NCBI RefSeq assembly: GCF_002105195.1
Contig: NZ_MUHU01000001.1
Coordinates: forward strand, 248,001 to 312,000
Reading direction: 5' to 3'
Source: Derxia lacustris
GTDB lineage: Bacteria; Pseudomonadota; Gammaproteobacteria; Burkholderiales; Burkholderiaceae_E
DNA length: 64,000 nucleotides
Shown: in pieces, positions 38,101 through 46,985 of the stretch
Numbering within the stretch: position 1 is the stretch's first letter
Layout of the letters: every line of letters starts with the position of its first letter
Translations under genes and position numbers: made by a program
The notes under the pieces: generated by a model
Database searches by the model: none
What the model saw: the letters and a program-made list of their open reading frames with translations, nothing else
Told to the model about the DNA's origin: nothing

Positions 38101-39330
38101 TCAGTCGAAGAAGGCCAGCACGTCGTCGCGCCGGCGCAGGCAGTCGTCATGGCCGAGCTGCATCAGCTCGCCGACAAAGCCGGGCTCGAACAGCAGATAG
38201 CTGGCCAGCGCCGCGCCGCGCGCCTCGGTGGCGCCGACGCTGGCGAGCAGCGCGCGCACCGGGCGCGGCAGGCTGCGCACATGGCGCGCGGCAATCGGAT
38301 CGATGGGCTGGGACGGCGCCACGACCAGCACCTTCACCGGCCGCAGCGGCGCGTCGGCGAGCTGGCCGGGCCCGAGCAGCGCGAGCGTGCGGTTGATGCG
38401 CTCCAGCCGCTCCACATCCATCGCCAGGCTGTCGAGAAAGATCGAGCCGAGCGCATGGCCGGCCACCTGCGCAAGCGTCGGGTACTGGCCGCTGCGCGCC
38501 GCCGTGGCCGCGCTGACGAAGCCGCGCGTGCCCGGCGCCGCCGCGCCCACCACGAACACCCGGTCGGCGCCCAGATGGATCGCCGGCGAGATCGGCGCGT
38601 GCTGGCGGATCGAGCCGTCGCCGAACCACGATTGCTCGCCATCGACCGGCAGCGGCGCGGCCGGAAAGATGAACGGAATCGCGCTCGACGCCAGCAGATG
38701 CGCATTGCCGATCGTCTGCGCGCGCGCCTGTCGCTGCGTGCGCGACCACGGCTCGATGGCCGCCGCGCTCTGGAAGAAGGTGAAGTGCTCGCCGCTGCCG
38801 TAGTCGGATGCGGCCACGGCCAGCGCGCGCAGCCGGCCGCTGTCGATGTTGCGAGCGAGGCGCGGGAAGTCCATCAGGCTGTCGAGCAGGCCGGTGAGCG
38901 GCGTGTTGTCGAGCAGCGAGCGCGGGCGCTGGAAGCGACGCCGCCGCAGCGCCCAGCCGATGACGAACATCGCCAGCCAGTGCGCGCCGGCGCGCGCCAC
39001 GCCGGCGGCGTCGGTGCGATAGACGCGGTCGGCGTGAATCTCGCGCCAGACGCCGGCGACCAGGTCGAGCCCGGCGTCGAAGTCGTCGGCACGGCAGGCC
39101 AGCGCGGTGGCGTTGATGGCGCCGGCCGAGGTGCCAGCGATGACGTCGAACGGCAGGCGCCGGCTGGCGTCGGGCCGGTCGCGCAGCAGCTCGCGCAGCG
39201 CGAGCAGCACGCCGACCTGATAGGCCGCGCGCGCGCCGCCGCCCGACAGCACCAGTCCGCGCACCGGCGCCGGTGCGCTGGCGACGGCGCGGCTTGCACT
39301 ACGGACGGGATCTGGCTGAAGCAGGCTCAT
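38101..39330 (-). CDS. Patatin-like phospholipase
   Basis: Lipid acyl hydrolase of 409 residues. The patatin domain shows the oxyanion motif LSGGGARAAYQVGVL (about 28-42), the nucleophile motif GTSAGAIN (about 67-74), and the dyad Asp in FGDGSIRQHAPISPAIHLGA. It has no clear signal peptide; a hydrophobic stretch at about 120-130 (HWLAMFVIGWALRRRR) may touch the membrane. Such RssA/YchK-like proteins are common in proteobacteria and their lipids are mostly unknown. The start at 39330 (MSLLQ) is chosen because the upstream in-frame stretch is Arg-rich and unlike the family. The 189 bases upstream, up to 39519, hold no gene. Confidence 0.88.
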   Translation of the reverse strand: MSLLQPDPVRSASRAVASAPAPVRGLVLSGGGARAAYQVGVLLALRELLRDRPDASRRLPFDVIAGTSAGAINATALACRADDFDAGLDLVAGVWREIHADRVYRTDAAGVARAGAHWLAMFVIGWALRRRRFQRPRSLLDNTPLTGLLDSLMDFPRLARNIDSGRLRALAVAASDYGSGEHFTFFQSAAAIEPWSRTQRQARAQTIGNAHLLASSAIPFIFPAAPLPVDGEQSWFGDGSIRQHAPISPAIHLGADRVFVVGAAAPGTRGFVSAATAARSGQYPTLAQVAGHALGSIFLDSLAMDVERLERINRTLALLGPGQLADAPLRPVKVLVVAPSQPIDPIAARHVRSLPRPVRALLASVGATEARGAALASYLLFEPGFVGELMQLGHDDCLRRRDDVLAFFD

Positions 39331-39519
39331 TGGCGACGACGGACGCGCTCCACCCGGGATGGGCGAGCTTGCGTCGATGGTCGGCCGCCGCGCGCGCCGG
39401 CAAGCGCGCGAGCAGCGCCGGATTGCGCCGGGTGTTCGGCGCACCGCGGCGGCGAGCGCGAGAGTGGCGCACGGGTTGGCGCGGCGCGGCTTCGCAACGC
39501 CAGCGCCGCCGCGTCCGCC

Positions 39520-41253
39520 TCAGCCGCCGTCGCGCGGCGAGCGGCCGGTTTCCTTCAGCTCGTCGCGCAGCTGCTCGCGCAGGCCGCGCAGCCGGGCGTC
39601 GATTTCCGACGCCAGCACCAGATCGGCATTGCTCGCGCCGCCGCCGCGCGTGGCGCGCTGGGCCAGTTCCAGCTGCTGGACCGCGCCGGTGAGGATGCCG
39701 CGCTGGGCGTAGTACTCGCCCAGCGACTGATGCTCGCGCGCGCCGTCGCCGAGCGCCGACCAGGCGCGCGCCAGCTGCTCATGCAGCCGCGCGTCGGAGC
39801 GGCGCAGCGCGGTCTGCTCGCGCAGATAGTCGGCGGCAGCCTGGGGGCGACCGGCGTCGAGCAGCAGCTGGCCGAAGTCGTCGCGCAGCGGATCGGACTG
39901 CGGCCAGCGGCGCCGGGCCGCATCGGCAAAGGCGATGGCGACATCGGGCTTGTGCTGTGCCAGCAGCACGCGCGCCTCCAGCCGGTCGAACCACGGATGC
40001 GCGGGCAGGCGCTTGCGCGCCTCGGCGAGTGCGGCGGCAGCGCCGTCGCCATCGTTGGCGGCCAGCCGGGTCAGCGCCAGGCCGTACCAGGGCGCGGCGC
40101 GCGCGGCGGCCGAGGCAGTGGGCAGCGGCAACGCAGGCGTGGCGGCCGGGCCGGCGCCGCTGGCCGCGCTCGACGCATTGGCCGTGTTGGCCGGATGCGC
40201 GGCCGACCACACCGGCCCGGTCGCGGCCGCCGCGCCGGGCGCCGACAGCCGCTGCGCCTCGGCGGTGAAGAACTCGCCCGCCACGCGATTGCCGGCAATC
40301 GTCGTGTCCTCGGCCACGCGGGCGCGGGCGCGCGCCAGCCAGAACTCGGCGCTGTCGACATAGGGCGCGGCCAGCGGCGGCACCGTGCGCACCCGGCCTT
40401 CGATGTCGGTAATGCGCTCCAGCGTCAGCGGATGGGTGCGCAAAAAGGCGTAGTTGCCGGCGTCGTAGAGCCGCGACGCGCGTTGCAGCCGGCCGAAGAA
40501 ATCGACCATGCCGGTCGGATCGAAGCCGGCGGCGGCCAGCGTCTGGAAGCCCACGCGGTCGGCCTCGCGCTCGGCATCGCGGCTGAATGCCAGCTGCGAG
40601 GCGATCGCCCCGCCCTGCCCGGCCATGATCGCCGCCTGCGCCAGATCGCCCGACGAGTTGCTGCGCGACGCCGCCGCCAGCACCGCCACCAGCAGGCTCG
40701 CGATCATCGCCACGCCCACGCCACGCTGGCCGCCCATCTGGCGCGCGATGTGACGCTGCGTGACATGGCCGATCTCATGGCCGAGCACCGAGGCCAGCTC
40801 GCTCTCGCTTTGCGCCGCGGTCAGCAGCCCGGTGTTCACGCCGATGAAGCCGCCCGGCAGCGCGAAGGCGTTGATGCTGCCGTCCTGCACCGCGAAGAAG
40901 CGGAAGTCCTCGGGCTTGAGATTGAGCAGCGCGCCGGCATTGCCGAGGTCATCGCTGGCGCGCGCGAGCTTGAGGCCGACGACGCCGAGGTAGTCGGCGA
41001 TCTCGTAGTCGTCATAGATGTCGCGCGCGGCCCAGGCCTGCGCCATCACCCGCTCGCCGAGCTTGCGTTCCTGCGACGGCGGCAGCGCCTCGGTATCGGC
41101 ATCGCCGAGATCGGGCAGCCGGACCTGGGCCTGCGCCGCGCCGGCCGCACCGGCCAGTTCGCCGATGCCGGCCGGCCCGAGCGCAAGTGCAGTGGCAAGC
41201 AGCGCAGCCAGCGCGCGGCGCGGGGCGGAAAGGCGGGGCAGGGTCGGTGGCAT
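39520..41253 (-). CDS. M48-family metalloprotease with TPR region (BepA-like)
   Basis: Periplasmic protease/chaperone of 577 residues. After a signal peptide (about 1-42), the M48 domain carries the zinc motif [15 protein letters not shown] and the downstream ligand in [18 protein letters not shown]. The C-terminal half (about 330-577) is Ala-rich and TPR-like ([32 protein letters not shown]). This is the layout of BepA, which supports LptD assembly and degrades stalled outer membrane proteins. A linker of Ala/Pro residues near 345-385 makes it somewhat longer than E. coli BepA (487). The start at 41253 is selected for its signal peptide; an upstream Met at 41325 is less likely. Confidence 0.88.
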   Translation of the reverse strand: MPPTLPRLSAPRRALAALLATALALGPAGIGELAGAAGAAQAQVRLPDLGDADTEALPPSQERKLGERVMAQAWAARDIYDDYEIADYLGVVGLKLARASDDLGNAGALLNLKPEDFRFFAVQDGSINAFALPGGFIGVNTGLLTAAQSESELASVLGHEIGHVTQRHIARQMGGQRGVGVAMIASLLVAVLAAASRSNSSGDLAQAAIMAGQGGAIASQLAFSRDAEREADRVGFQTLAAAGFDPTGMVDFFGRLQRASRLYDAGNYAFLRTHPLTLERITDIEGRVRTVPPLAAPYVDSAEFWLARARARVAEDTTIAGNRVAGEFFTAEAQRLSAPGAAAATGPVWSAAHPANTANASSAASGAGPAATPALPLPTASAAARAAPWYGLALTRLAANDGDGAAAALAEARKRLPAHPWFDRLEARVLLAQHKPDVAIAFADAARRRWPQSDPLRDDFGQLLLDAGRPQAAADYLREQTALRRSDARLHEQLARAWSALGDGAREHQSLGEYYAQRGILTGAVQQLELAQRATRGGGASNADLVLASEIDARLRGLREQLRDELKETGRSPRDGG

Positions 41254-41338
41254 CGGCAATCGGTACGCAGGCGGGGCACCTATCATACGAAGCCCCCTCG
41301 CGGCCGGGTTTTGCGCCGCTTTCAAGCCGAGTCACCGC

Positions 41339-41836
41339 ATGTCAGAACCCGCACTCACCCATTTCGACGCCGACGGCCAGGCCCACATGGTCGACGTGGG
41401 CGCCAAGGCCGGCACCGAGCGCGTGGCCGTCGCCGAGGGGCGCATCTGCATGCAGCCGGCCACGCTCGCGCTGATCCGCGCCGGCAATGCCAAGAAGGGC
41501 GATGTGATCGGCATCGCGCGCATCGCCGCGATCATGGCCGCCAAGCGCACCAGCGATCTGATCCCGCTCTGCCACCCGATTGCACTCACCCGCGTGGCGG
41601 CCGAATTCGAGCTGATCGACGACATCGGCGACGGCCGTGGCGCCGTGCACTGCGAGGTGACGACCCAATGCGTCGGCCAGACCGGCGTGGAGATGGAAGC
41701 CATCGTCGCGGTCCAGATCGGGCTCGCCACCGTCTACGACATGTGCAAGGCGGTCGAGCGCGGGATGGAAATCGGCGCAGTGCGGCTGGTGAGCAAGCGC
41801 GGGGGGAAGAGCGGCGATTACGCCGCGAGCCGATGA
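41339..41836 (+). CDS. moaC: Cyclic pyranopterin monophosphate synthase
   Basis: Second enzyme of molybdenum cofactor synthesis. The 165-residue product matches MoaC throughout: [40 protein letters not shown], the active-site [31 protein letters not shown] and [13 protein letters not shown]. The start at ATG 41339 gives the normal length. A TATCAT at about 41281-41286 could be its -10 box, shared region with the divergent BepA gene. No other moa gene is in the window. Confidence 0.96.
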   Translation: MSEPALTHFDADGQAHMVDVGAKAGTERVAVAEGRICMQPATLALIRAGNAKKGDVIGIARIAAIMAAKRTSDLIPLCHPIALTRVAAEFELIDDIGDGRGAVHCEVTTQCVGQTGVEMEAIVAVQIGLATVYDMCKAVERGMEIGAVRLVSKRGGKSGDYAASR

Positions 41837-41851
41837 ATCATCTCGGCGCGC

Positions 41852-43741
41852 TCAATCGATGACCGATGCGCCGCTCGCCGCGGCCGTGGCACATAGCCGA
41901 ACCGGCGCCGAAGCCTTGTCGGCGCACAACTGGGGAATCGTCTTCTCCCGAATCGTGGTCAGCATGGCATTGACATTGCCGGCATCAGCACGCTTCCAGG
42001 TCGCAAGTGCCTCTCGGGCCTCCTCCAGACGATCGCTGCCATAAAGCGCAATAGCCCGGCTCAGCAGCGCCGGTGGATAGTCTGGCGCATAGAACAATGC
42101 AATTTCGCTGTTCGATACCGCCTCGGGATAACGATGCAAACCGATATAAGTGTCGGCTCGTGCAGTGAATGCAAACCGGGCAAGCCAAGCCTTACCAAAG
42201 CCGGTTGCATTCTCAATCTGGTAATCCCTAACACTCTTACCGGCTGCAATGATCGAATCATGTGGCCATGATATTCCATGCGCCGCTTTGTCCAGAAGTA
42301 GCGCCGCTTCGGAATAATTTCCCGCCTGATATTCCAGTCCGCCGCGATATATATCGCCGTAAGGTCCCAGTTCACCTTTGTCGATCAGGGCCCGCGCCTC
42401 ATCCGTTCGGTGATACATCAATTGCGCCGAAACGAGACTCAAGCGCGCCGGCATGAAATCGGGATTCTTTTCATATGCCCAAGTCCACAATGTCATGGCA
42501 TTGTTCCAGAGCCTGGCATTCAGATTCGTATTCAAGACACCAAATGCCAGCACAAATAAAACCAATGCAGCCTGCAGCACTGGAAGATTGCTGCGCGCAG
42601 TGTTTGACAGATTGGGAATGCCGGAAATCGAAAAAAAAGCCAAAAGGAAAAACACCAACGGCAAGCACAAGAAACGTTCATGCCCGAGATTTCCACCAAT
42701 CGTCAAAGGAATGATGTTGAGCACCGGCATCAAAGCGACAAGCCAGGCACCGATCAGCAACACTGCAGCTTTTTGACGGCGCATTGCAATCCACAGCAGC
42801 AATCCGGCGGCCAGCACCGCGATTGCAATGCCCAGCCCAAATTCATTTGCCCCCCACGCCGAATAATTGCCTGGATGCAAGGGGTTGAGACCGGAAAATG
42901 GCCAGACCGACAGTTTTACATAAAGGAGCAGCGTCATTCCGACCAGAGCCAATCGTTGCCACCATTGGGGAAACAGCCCCAGCGTTTCGGCATCGATATG
43001 ACTCATTTGATGAAAAGTTGCCCATCGCAGCGACAGGTAAATACTCCCCGCCAGCACGACGCTGACCATGACCGTCATCGTGTGTCTTTTACCCAACTCC
43101 GAGAACACGCCTGCCGCGCCATCTGCCACCGCACTGCGTGCCGTCAGCAGCAGAAGTGCCACGACGGGAAACGTGACCGCCATTTCCTTGGAAAAGGCTG
43201 CTGCAAGAAAGAATATGACCACCAGCAAGTATCGAATGACGCCAGTTTTGATCAAGGCTGCACACAGCGCTGCAAGAAAGAAGGTGGTGACCATCAGGTC
43301 GAACCGACCAGCAGCCCAGGCTACTGGTTCGACCAGAACCGGATTGATCGCATAGAAACTGCAAACCACCAACCCGCGAACGGGGGTCGCACGCTCATTC
43401 AGGACAAGTTTGGTCAGCATGCCCACCAGCAATATGTTGGCGATGTGCAGCAGCAAATTAATGCCGTGGGAAATGCCTGGATCGACCCCAAATACCGTAA
43501 ATTCTACGAAATAACTCAACAGCACCAACGGACGAAAATAGGTAGTACCTGGCAGAATGGGCTGGGCAATCGTCGCCCAAGAAAACTGGCCGCTACGCAG
43601 CGCAGTTTGCTGCACAAACAATGAATCGTCGTCCCAGACGTATCCATTTTCAAAAACCGGCAAATAGGCCAATATCGCCAGCAGCACCGGCAGCAACAGG
43701 CAAATTCGATAGCTAACCGTATTGACTTTCGTACTGATCAT
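41852..43741 (-). CDS. Multi-pass membrane glycosyltransferase-like protein with TPR tail, next to pilA
   Basis: Protein of 629 residues with about 10-12 hydrophobic segments in the first ~410 residues and a TPR-like C-terminal part (about 420-600). The first outward loop has VFENGYVWDDDSLF (30-43), the acidic motif typical of GT-C enzymes such as TMTC and PMT families that use lipid-linked sugars. It starts 63 bases downstream of the pilin gene, beyond a terminator, so a role in pilin glycosylation is a natural guess, as for other pilA-linked transferases. Its base composition is near half G+C by eye, clearly lower than its neighbours, and suggests acquisition by transfer. Enzyme activity and substrate are not shown. 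Confidence 0.65.
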   Translation of the reverse strand: MISTKVNTVSYRICLLLPVLLAILAYLPVFENGYVWDDDSLFVQQTALRSGQFSWATIAQPILPGTTYFRPLVLLSYFVEFTVFGVDPGISHGINLLLHIANILLVGMLTKLVLNERATPVRGLVVCSFYAINPVLVEPVAWAAGRFDLMVTTFFLAALCAALIKTGVIRYLLVVIFFLAAAFSKEMAVTFPVVALLLLTARSAVADGAAGVFSELGKRHTMTVMVSVVLAGSIYLSLRWATFHQMSHIDAETLGLFPQWWQRLALVGMTLLLYVKLSVWPFSGLNPLHPGNYSAWGANEFGLGIAIAVLAAGLLLWIAMRRQKAAVLLIGAWLVALMPVLNIIPLTIGGNLGHERFLCLPLVFFLLAFFSISGIPNLSNTARSNLPVLQAALVLFVLAFGVLNTNLNARLWNNAMTLWTWAYEKNPDFMPARLSLVSAQLMYHRTDEARALIDKGELGPYGDIYRGGLEYQAGNYSEAALLLDKAAHGISWPHDSIIAAGKSVRDYQIENATGFGKAWLARFAFTARADTYIGLHRYPEAVSNSEIALFYAPDYPPALLSRAIALYGSDRLEEAREALATWKRADAGNVNAMLTTIREKTIPQLCADKASAPVRLCATAAASGASVID

Positions 43742-43755
43742 TGTATTTGCTCATG

Positions 43756-43782
43756 AAAAAGCCCCGCACGAGGCGGGGCTTT
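43756..43782 (-). terminator. Rho-independent terminator of pilA
   Basis: Perfect 10-bp stem AAAGCCCCGC/GCGGGGCTTT (43758-43767 with 43773-43782) and a 5-base loop. On the minus strand the stem runs into further T residues. It lies 22 bases after the pilA stop and just before the glycosyltransferase-like gene, so that gene needs read-through or its own promoter. Confidence 0.8.
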
Positions 43783-43804
43783 CTACAACCAAGGCAGAAT
43801 TACC

Positions 43805-44239
43805 TTATTGACGGCATTCGGCAGGAACGTACTTGACATCGGTCGTGGTGGAGCACGTCCACTTGATCGCGCCTTCGGCGGTGGAACCCGCGCTGAGCGC
43901 AGTGCCCGAACCGTCAACCGGCGTGAGCGAGAAAGCGACACTCTTGGCCTTGGCGGTCATGACAACCGAAATGACGCCCGAGCTGGGATCCACCGACACC
44001 GATTGAACATTGTTCGTGGAACCGGGCTGGGTCCAGCCGAGCGTAAGGTTCGAAGCACCGTTGGCGGCATTTTCCGAAACGATGGCCTTGGCGCTTGACG
44101 CCAGCGACAGGCCTTCCGACACCCGAGCGCGGACCGTGTAATCGCTGTAGGCCGGGATGGCGATGGCGGCCAGAATGCCGATGATCGCAACCACGATCAT
44201 CAGTTCGATAAGGGTGAAACCTTGCTGGACCTTGCGCAT
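43805..44239 (-). CDS. pilA: Type IV pilin (PilA)
   Basis: Major pilin precursor of 144 residues. It has the class III signal [20 protein letters not shown]: prepilin peptidase would cut after Gly7, N-methylate Phe8, and Glu12 is the usual Glu5 of the mature pilin. A hydrophobic assembly helix follows, then a globular head. Two cysteines at the end (WTC...PAECRQ) form the D-region loop expected of type IVa pilins. The start at 44239 is fixed by the short leader. A sigma-54 promoter lies at 44312-44327, as for pilA under PilS/PilR, and a strong terminator follows the gene. Confidence 0.95.
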   Translation of the reverse strand: MRKVQQGFTLIELMIVVAIIGILAAIAIPAYSDYTVRARVSEGLSLASSAKAIVSENAANGASNLTLGWTQPGSTNNVQSVSVDPSSGVISVVMTAKAKSVAFSLTPVDGSGTALSAGSTAEGAIKWTCSTTTDVKYVPAECRQ

Positions 44240-44311
44240 GCGAATTTCTCCAAGTGGGGGAATAGGTTGGGAACTGCTTCGCCACCATTTCGAGTGGCGA
44301 TAGCCTTTCAA

Positions 44312-44327
44312 GGCAACCGCCATGCCA
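44312..44327 (-). promoter_or_regulatory. Sigma-54 promoter of pilA
   Basis: Minus strand TGGCATG-GCGG-TTGC matches the -24/-12 consensus TGGCAC(G)-N4-TTGC with one change and exact spacing. Transcription would start near 44301, about 62 bases before the pilA start codon. Several TGTC/GACA repeats at about 44431-44468 are candidate PilR sites. Confidence 0.8.
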
Positions 44328-44488
44328 CCGGGCTTTTCTTGAATTGCACCGGGAAAGCCGTGCAGTTCTTCACAACCGTTTTGGCAGTCCACAAAACCGC
44401 CCCCAGGAAGTGACGAATTGCGGCAGTCAGAGTGACAAATCCTGTCAGTCGGGCGCGCTCTGTCAAGGCTGCCGGCATGAACGGCGAT

Positions 44489-45256
44489 TCAGATCAGGAA
44501 GACGTCGCCGTCGGCCAGCGGCTGCGGGTCGAGCTGGGGAATGGCGGCGCGCACTTCGCGCATCGTCAGCTCGGCATCGGCCGGCTTGAGATGGGTGATG
44601 CGCACGGCGGGCCGACCCTTGAGCGCGGCAATGTCGCGCGCCAGGCTGGCCGGGCAGAGGTGGCGCGAACGCTCGGCCAGTTCGGCTTCGCGGTTGCAGA
44701 AGGCGGTTTCGATGACCAGCAGCGCCAGATCGGGAATGCGGTTGATCGCGTCCCAGCGCTCGGCACAGGGCGCGGTGTCGCCGGTAAAGACGAAGCTGCG
44801 GCCGCTCGGTGCGTCGACGCGATAGCCGACCGCCGCCACCTGATGCGCCGCCGGCAGCGCGACGATGCGGCGCCCGGCCAGTTCGAAGCCGTCGCCGACC
44901 GCCAGCTCGACCAGCGCCATGCAGGGCGCGGCGGCAGTCGGCAGCCGCGTGAAATCGGGCCAGAGCAGATCGTTGAACAGATGACGACGCAGCACGTCCA
45001 GCGTGTCGGGCAGCGCATGCACGCGCAGCGGCCGGTCGCGCAGGCCGAACACGCTGTCGATCATCAGCGCCAGGCCGCAGACATGATCGAGATGCGCATG
45101 GGTAAGAAAGATGTGGTCGATGCGCGCGAGCTGCGCGGCATCGAGCTGGCCGACGCCGGTGCCGGCGTCGATGAGGATGTCGTCGTCGACGAGGAAGGAC
45201 GTGGTCTGTCCGCCATTGCCGATGCCGCCCGAACAGCCGAGGACGCGCAGTTGCAT
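44489..45256 (-). CDS. Metallo-beta-lactamase-fold 3',5'-cyclic-nucleotide phosphodiesterase (class II type)
   Basis: Protein of 255 residues. The metal site THAHLDHVCGLALMIDSVFG fits the class II cAMP phosphodiesterase pattern HxHLDHxxG. Further metal ligands appear in PAAHQVAAVGYRVD, FTGDTAPC and ITHLKP. The expected reaction is hydrolysis of cAMP (or a related cyclic nucleotide) in the cytoplasm. The start at 45256 (MQLRVLGCSGG) is family-like. It is the third gene of a PP2C-FHA-phosphodiesterase operon (16 bases after the FHA gene), so it may take part in the same signalling circuit. Confidence 0.85.
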   Translation of the reverse strand: MQLRVLGCSGGIGNGGQTTSFLVDDDILIDAGTGVGQLDAAQLARIDHIFLTHAHLDHVCGLALMIDSVFGLRDRPLRVHALPDTLDVLRRHLFNDLLWPDFTRLPTAAAPCMALVELAVGDGFELAGRRIVALPAAHQVAAVGYRVDAPSGRSFVFTGDTAPCAERWDAINRIPDLALLVIETAFCNREAELAERSRHLCPASLARDIAALKGRPAVRITHLKPADAELTMREVRAAIPQLDPQPLADGDVFLI

Positions 45257-45272
45257 CGCCTCGCCTCGCGCG

Positions 45273-46007
45273 TCAATGAAGAGTGGCAACGCCGTCGGCC
45301 GGCGCGCTCACGGCGCTGCGCAGCACGAATTCCATGCGCGTGCCGGACAGCTCGATCACGTCGTGATCGTTGAGCGGGAAGGCTTCGGCGCCGAGCGAGC
45401 GGCCGTTGACCAGCGGGAACTGCGTGCCTTCCACATGGGTGATGAAGTAGCCCTGCGGCCGCCGCGTGATGACCGCCACCTGCACGCCGGGCCGGCCGAG
45501 CGTGGTCAGCGCCTTGCGGATGAACAGCTCACGCCCGGTGTTGGGCCCGCTGAGGATGCGCACGACGGCGGTGACGTCGGCGGCCAGGCTCTGCACCGGC
45601 AGGCGCTGTGCGCCGGGCGCGGTCATGCCGGGCGGCAGCGGGGCGAGAGCCGCCGTGCGCGAGAGCAGGCCGTTCGCACCGGTCAGCGCGCGCACCGAAT
45701 CGGCAACGAGCGGCTCGATCTGGTCGGCGTGGTACTTGAGCTTGTAGCGGCCGAGTTCGATCGTGTCGCCGTTCTGCAGGAAATGCTTCTTGATCTGCTG
45801 ACCGTTGACGAAGGTGCCGTTGGTGGAACCGAGGTCTTCAAGGAAGGAATCGTTGAGGATCGTGACGATGACCGCGTGCTCGCCCGAGACGGCGAGGTTG
45901 TCGATCACCAGATCGTTGTGCGGCTTGCGCCCGATGGTGGTCCGCTCCTTGTCGAGCACCACCTCCTTGAGCGCCAGACCGTCCATGCTGAGTATCAGCT
46001 TCGCCAT
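45273..46007 (-). CDS. FHA-domain protein
   Basis: Protein of 244 residues with an N-terminal FHA domain (about 20-95: TIGRKPHNDLVIDNLAVSGE, LEDLGSTNGTFVNGQ), which binds phosphothreonine. The second half (about 150-235, TTLGRPGVQVAVITRRPQGY, LVNGRSLGAEAFPLNDHD) is a second, more divergent FHA-like domain. It follows the PP2C gene by 67 bases and precedes the phosphodiesterase by 16. A partner is expected to be a Ser/Thr kinase; the only one in the window is at 8851-10512. Confidence 0.88.
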   Translation of the reverse strand: MAKLILSMDGLALKEVVLDKERTTIGRKPHNDLVIDNLAVSGEHAVIVTILNDSFLEDLGSTNGTFVNGQQIKKHFLQNGDTIELGRYKLKYHADQIEPLVADSVRALTGANGLLSRTAALAPLPPGMTAPGAQRLPVQSLAADVTAVVRILSGPNTGRELFIRKALTTLGRPGVQVAVITRRPQGYFITHVEGTQFPLVNGRSLGAEAFPLNDHDVIELSGTRMEFVLRSAVSAPADGVATLH

Positions 46008-46074
46008 TTTCTTGTGTGCCGTTGTCGGATCTAGGGGCGGTTTTTTGCGTGGACGAGGACCGTTTGGCAGTGGC

Positions 46075-46911
46075 TCAACCCTGCGACTTGAGCCAGTCGG
46101 TCATTCGCGAAAACAGCCTGCGCGGCCGTTCGCCGCCCGCATCGACGCGGGCGAGTATGACAGAGACGTTGTCGCGCCCGCCGTGGTCGTTGGCCGTGCG
46201 CACCAGCCCCGTGGCCAGCTCGTCGAGCCGTGCGTCGGCCTCGGAATAGGCGGCGATGAGGGCCGCAATGCCGACATCCTCGACCATGTCGGTCAGGCCG
46301 TCGGAGCACAGCAGGAAGATGTCGTCCGGCTCGGTATCGACCTCGACGATGTCGGGCTCGACCACCGGATCAACGCCGACCGCGCGCGTCACCAGATTCT
46401 TGTGCAACGAAAAACGCGCCTCGTGCTCGGTGAGCAGGCCGGCATCGATCTGCTCCTGCAGCAACGAATGGTCGCGCGTGACCTGCTCGAGCTTGCCGCG
46501 CCGGTAGCGGTAGGCGCGCGAATCGCCGACATGGGCCACCGTCGCGCAGTCGCCGTGGAACAGCGCCATGACCAGCGTCGTGCCCATGCCGCTCAGGTCT
46601 TCCTGCGACTGCGCAGCGTCGTAGACGGCGCGGTTCACGTCGGTGATGTGGTCGCGCAGCAGGCCGTGCAGCGCGGTCAGATCGAAGCTGTCGCGCGCCG
46701 AATAGACCGCAGCCAGATCCTCGGCCAGATCGCGCGCCAGCAGATGCGTGGTGAGCGTGCTGGCCACCTCGCCGGCGTTGTAGCCGCCCATGCCGTCGGC
46801 CAGCACGGCCAAGCCAACATCGGGAACGATGGCGACCGAATCCTCGTTTTGCTGGCGCACCATCCCCGGATCGGTGACGGAGACGAATTCGAGCTTGAGC
46901 GAATCAGGCAT
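46075..46911 (-). CDS. PP2C-family Ser/Thr protein phosphatase
   Basis: Metal-dependent phosphatase of 278 residues of the Stp/PstP type. All core motifs are present: VTDPGMVRQQNEDSVAIVPD, VLADGMGGYNAGEVAS, VAHVGDSRAYRYRRGKLEQV, LCSDGLTDMV and GRDNVSVIL. It is soluble, without signal or membrane segment. First gene of the operon with the FHA protein and the cyclic-nucleotide phosphodiesterase. A kinase counterpart is encoded far away, at 8851. Confidence 0.93.
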   Translation of the reverse strand: MPDSLKLEFVSVTDPGMVRQQNEDSVAIVPDVGLAVLADGMGGYNAGEVASTLTTHLLARDLAEDLAAVYSARDSFDLTALHGLLRDHITDVNRAVYDAAQSQEDLSGMGTTLVMALFHGDCATVAHVGDSRAYRYRRGKLEQVTRDHSLLQEQIDAGLLTEHEARFSLHKNLVTRAVGVDPVVEPDIVEVDTEPDDIFLLCSDGLTDMVEDVGIAALIAAYSEADARLDELATGLVRTANDHGGRDNVSVILARVDAGGERPRRLFSRMTDWLKSQG

Positions 46912-46985
46912 GGCCGGGGGCTTGCGCTGGCGTGGGACGACGATGAAGCCGGGCGGCTAGTGTAACGACAGCAGCCTAGCGACTT

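Noticed and set aside
38149-41862. Open frame of 1237 codons on the plus strand opposite the patatin and BepA genes and running over moaC
   Set aside because: Low-complexity Arg/Ala sequence without domains; it covers three well-supported genes in other frames.
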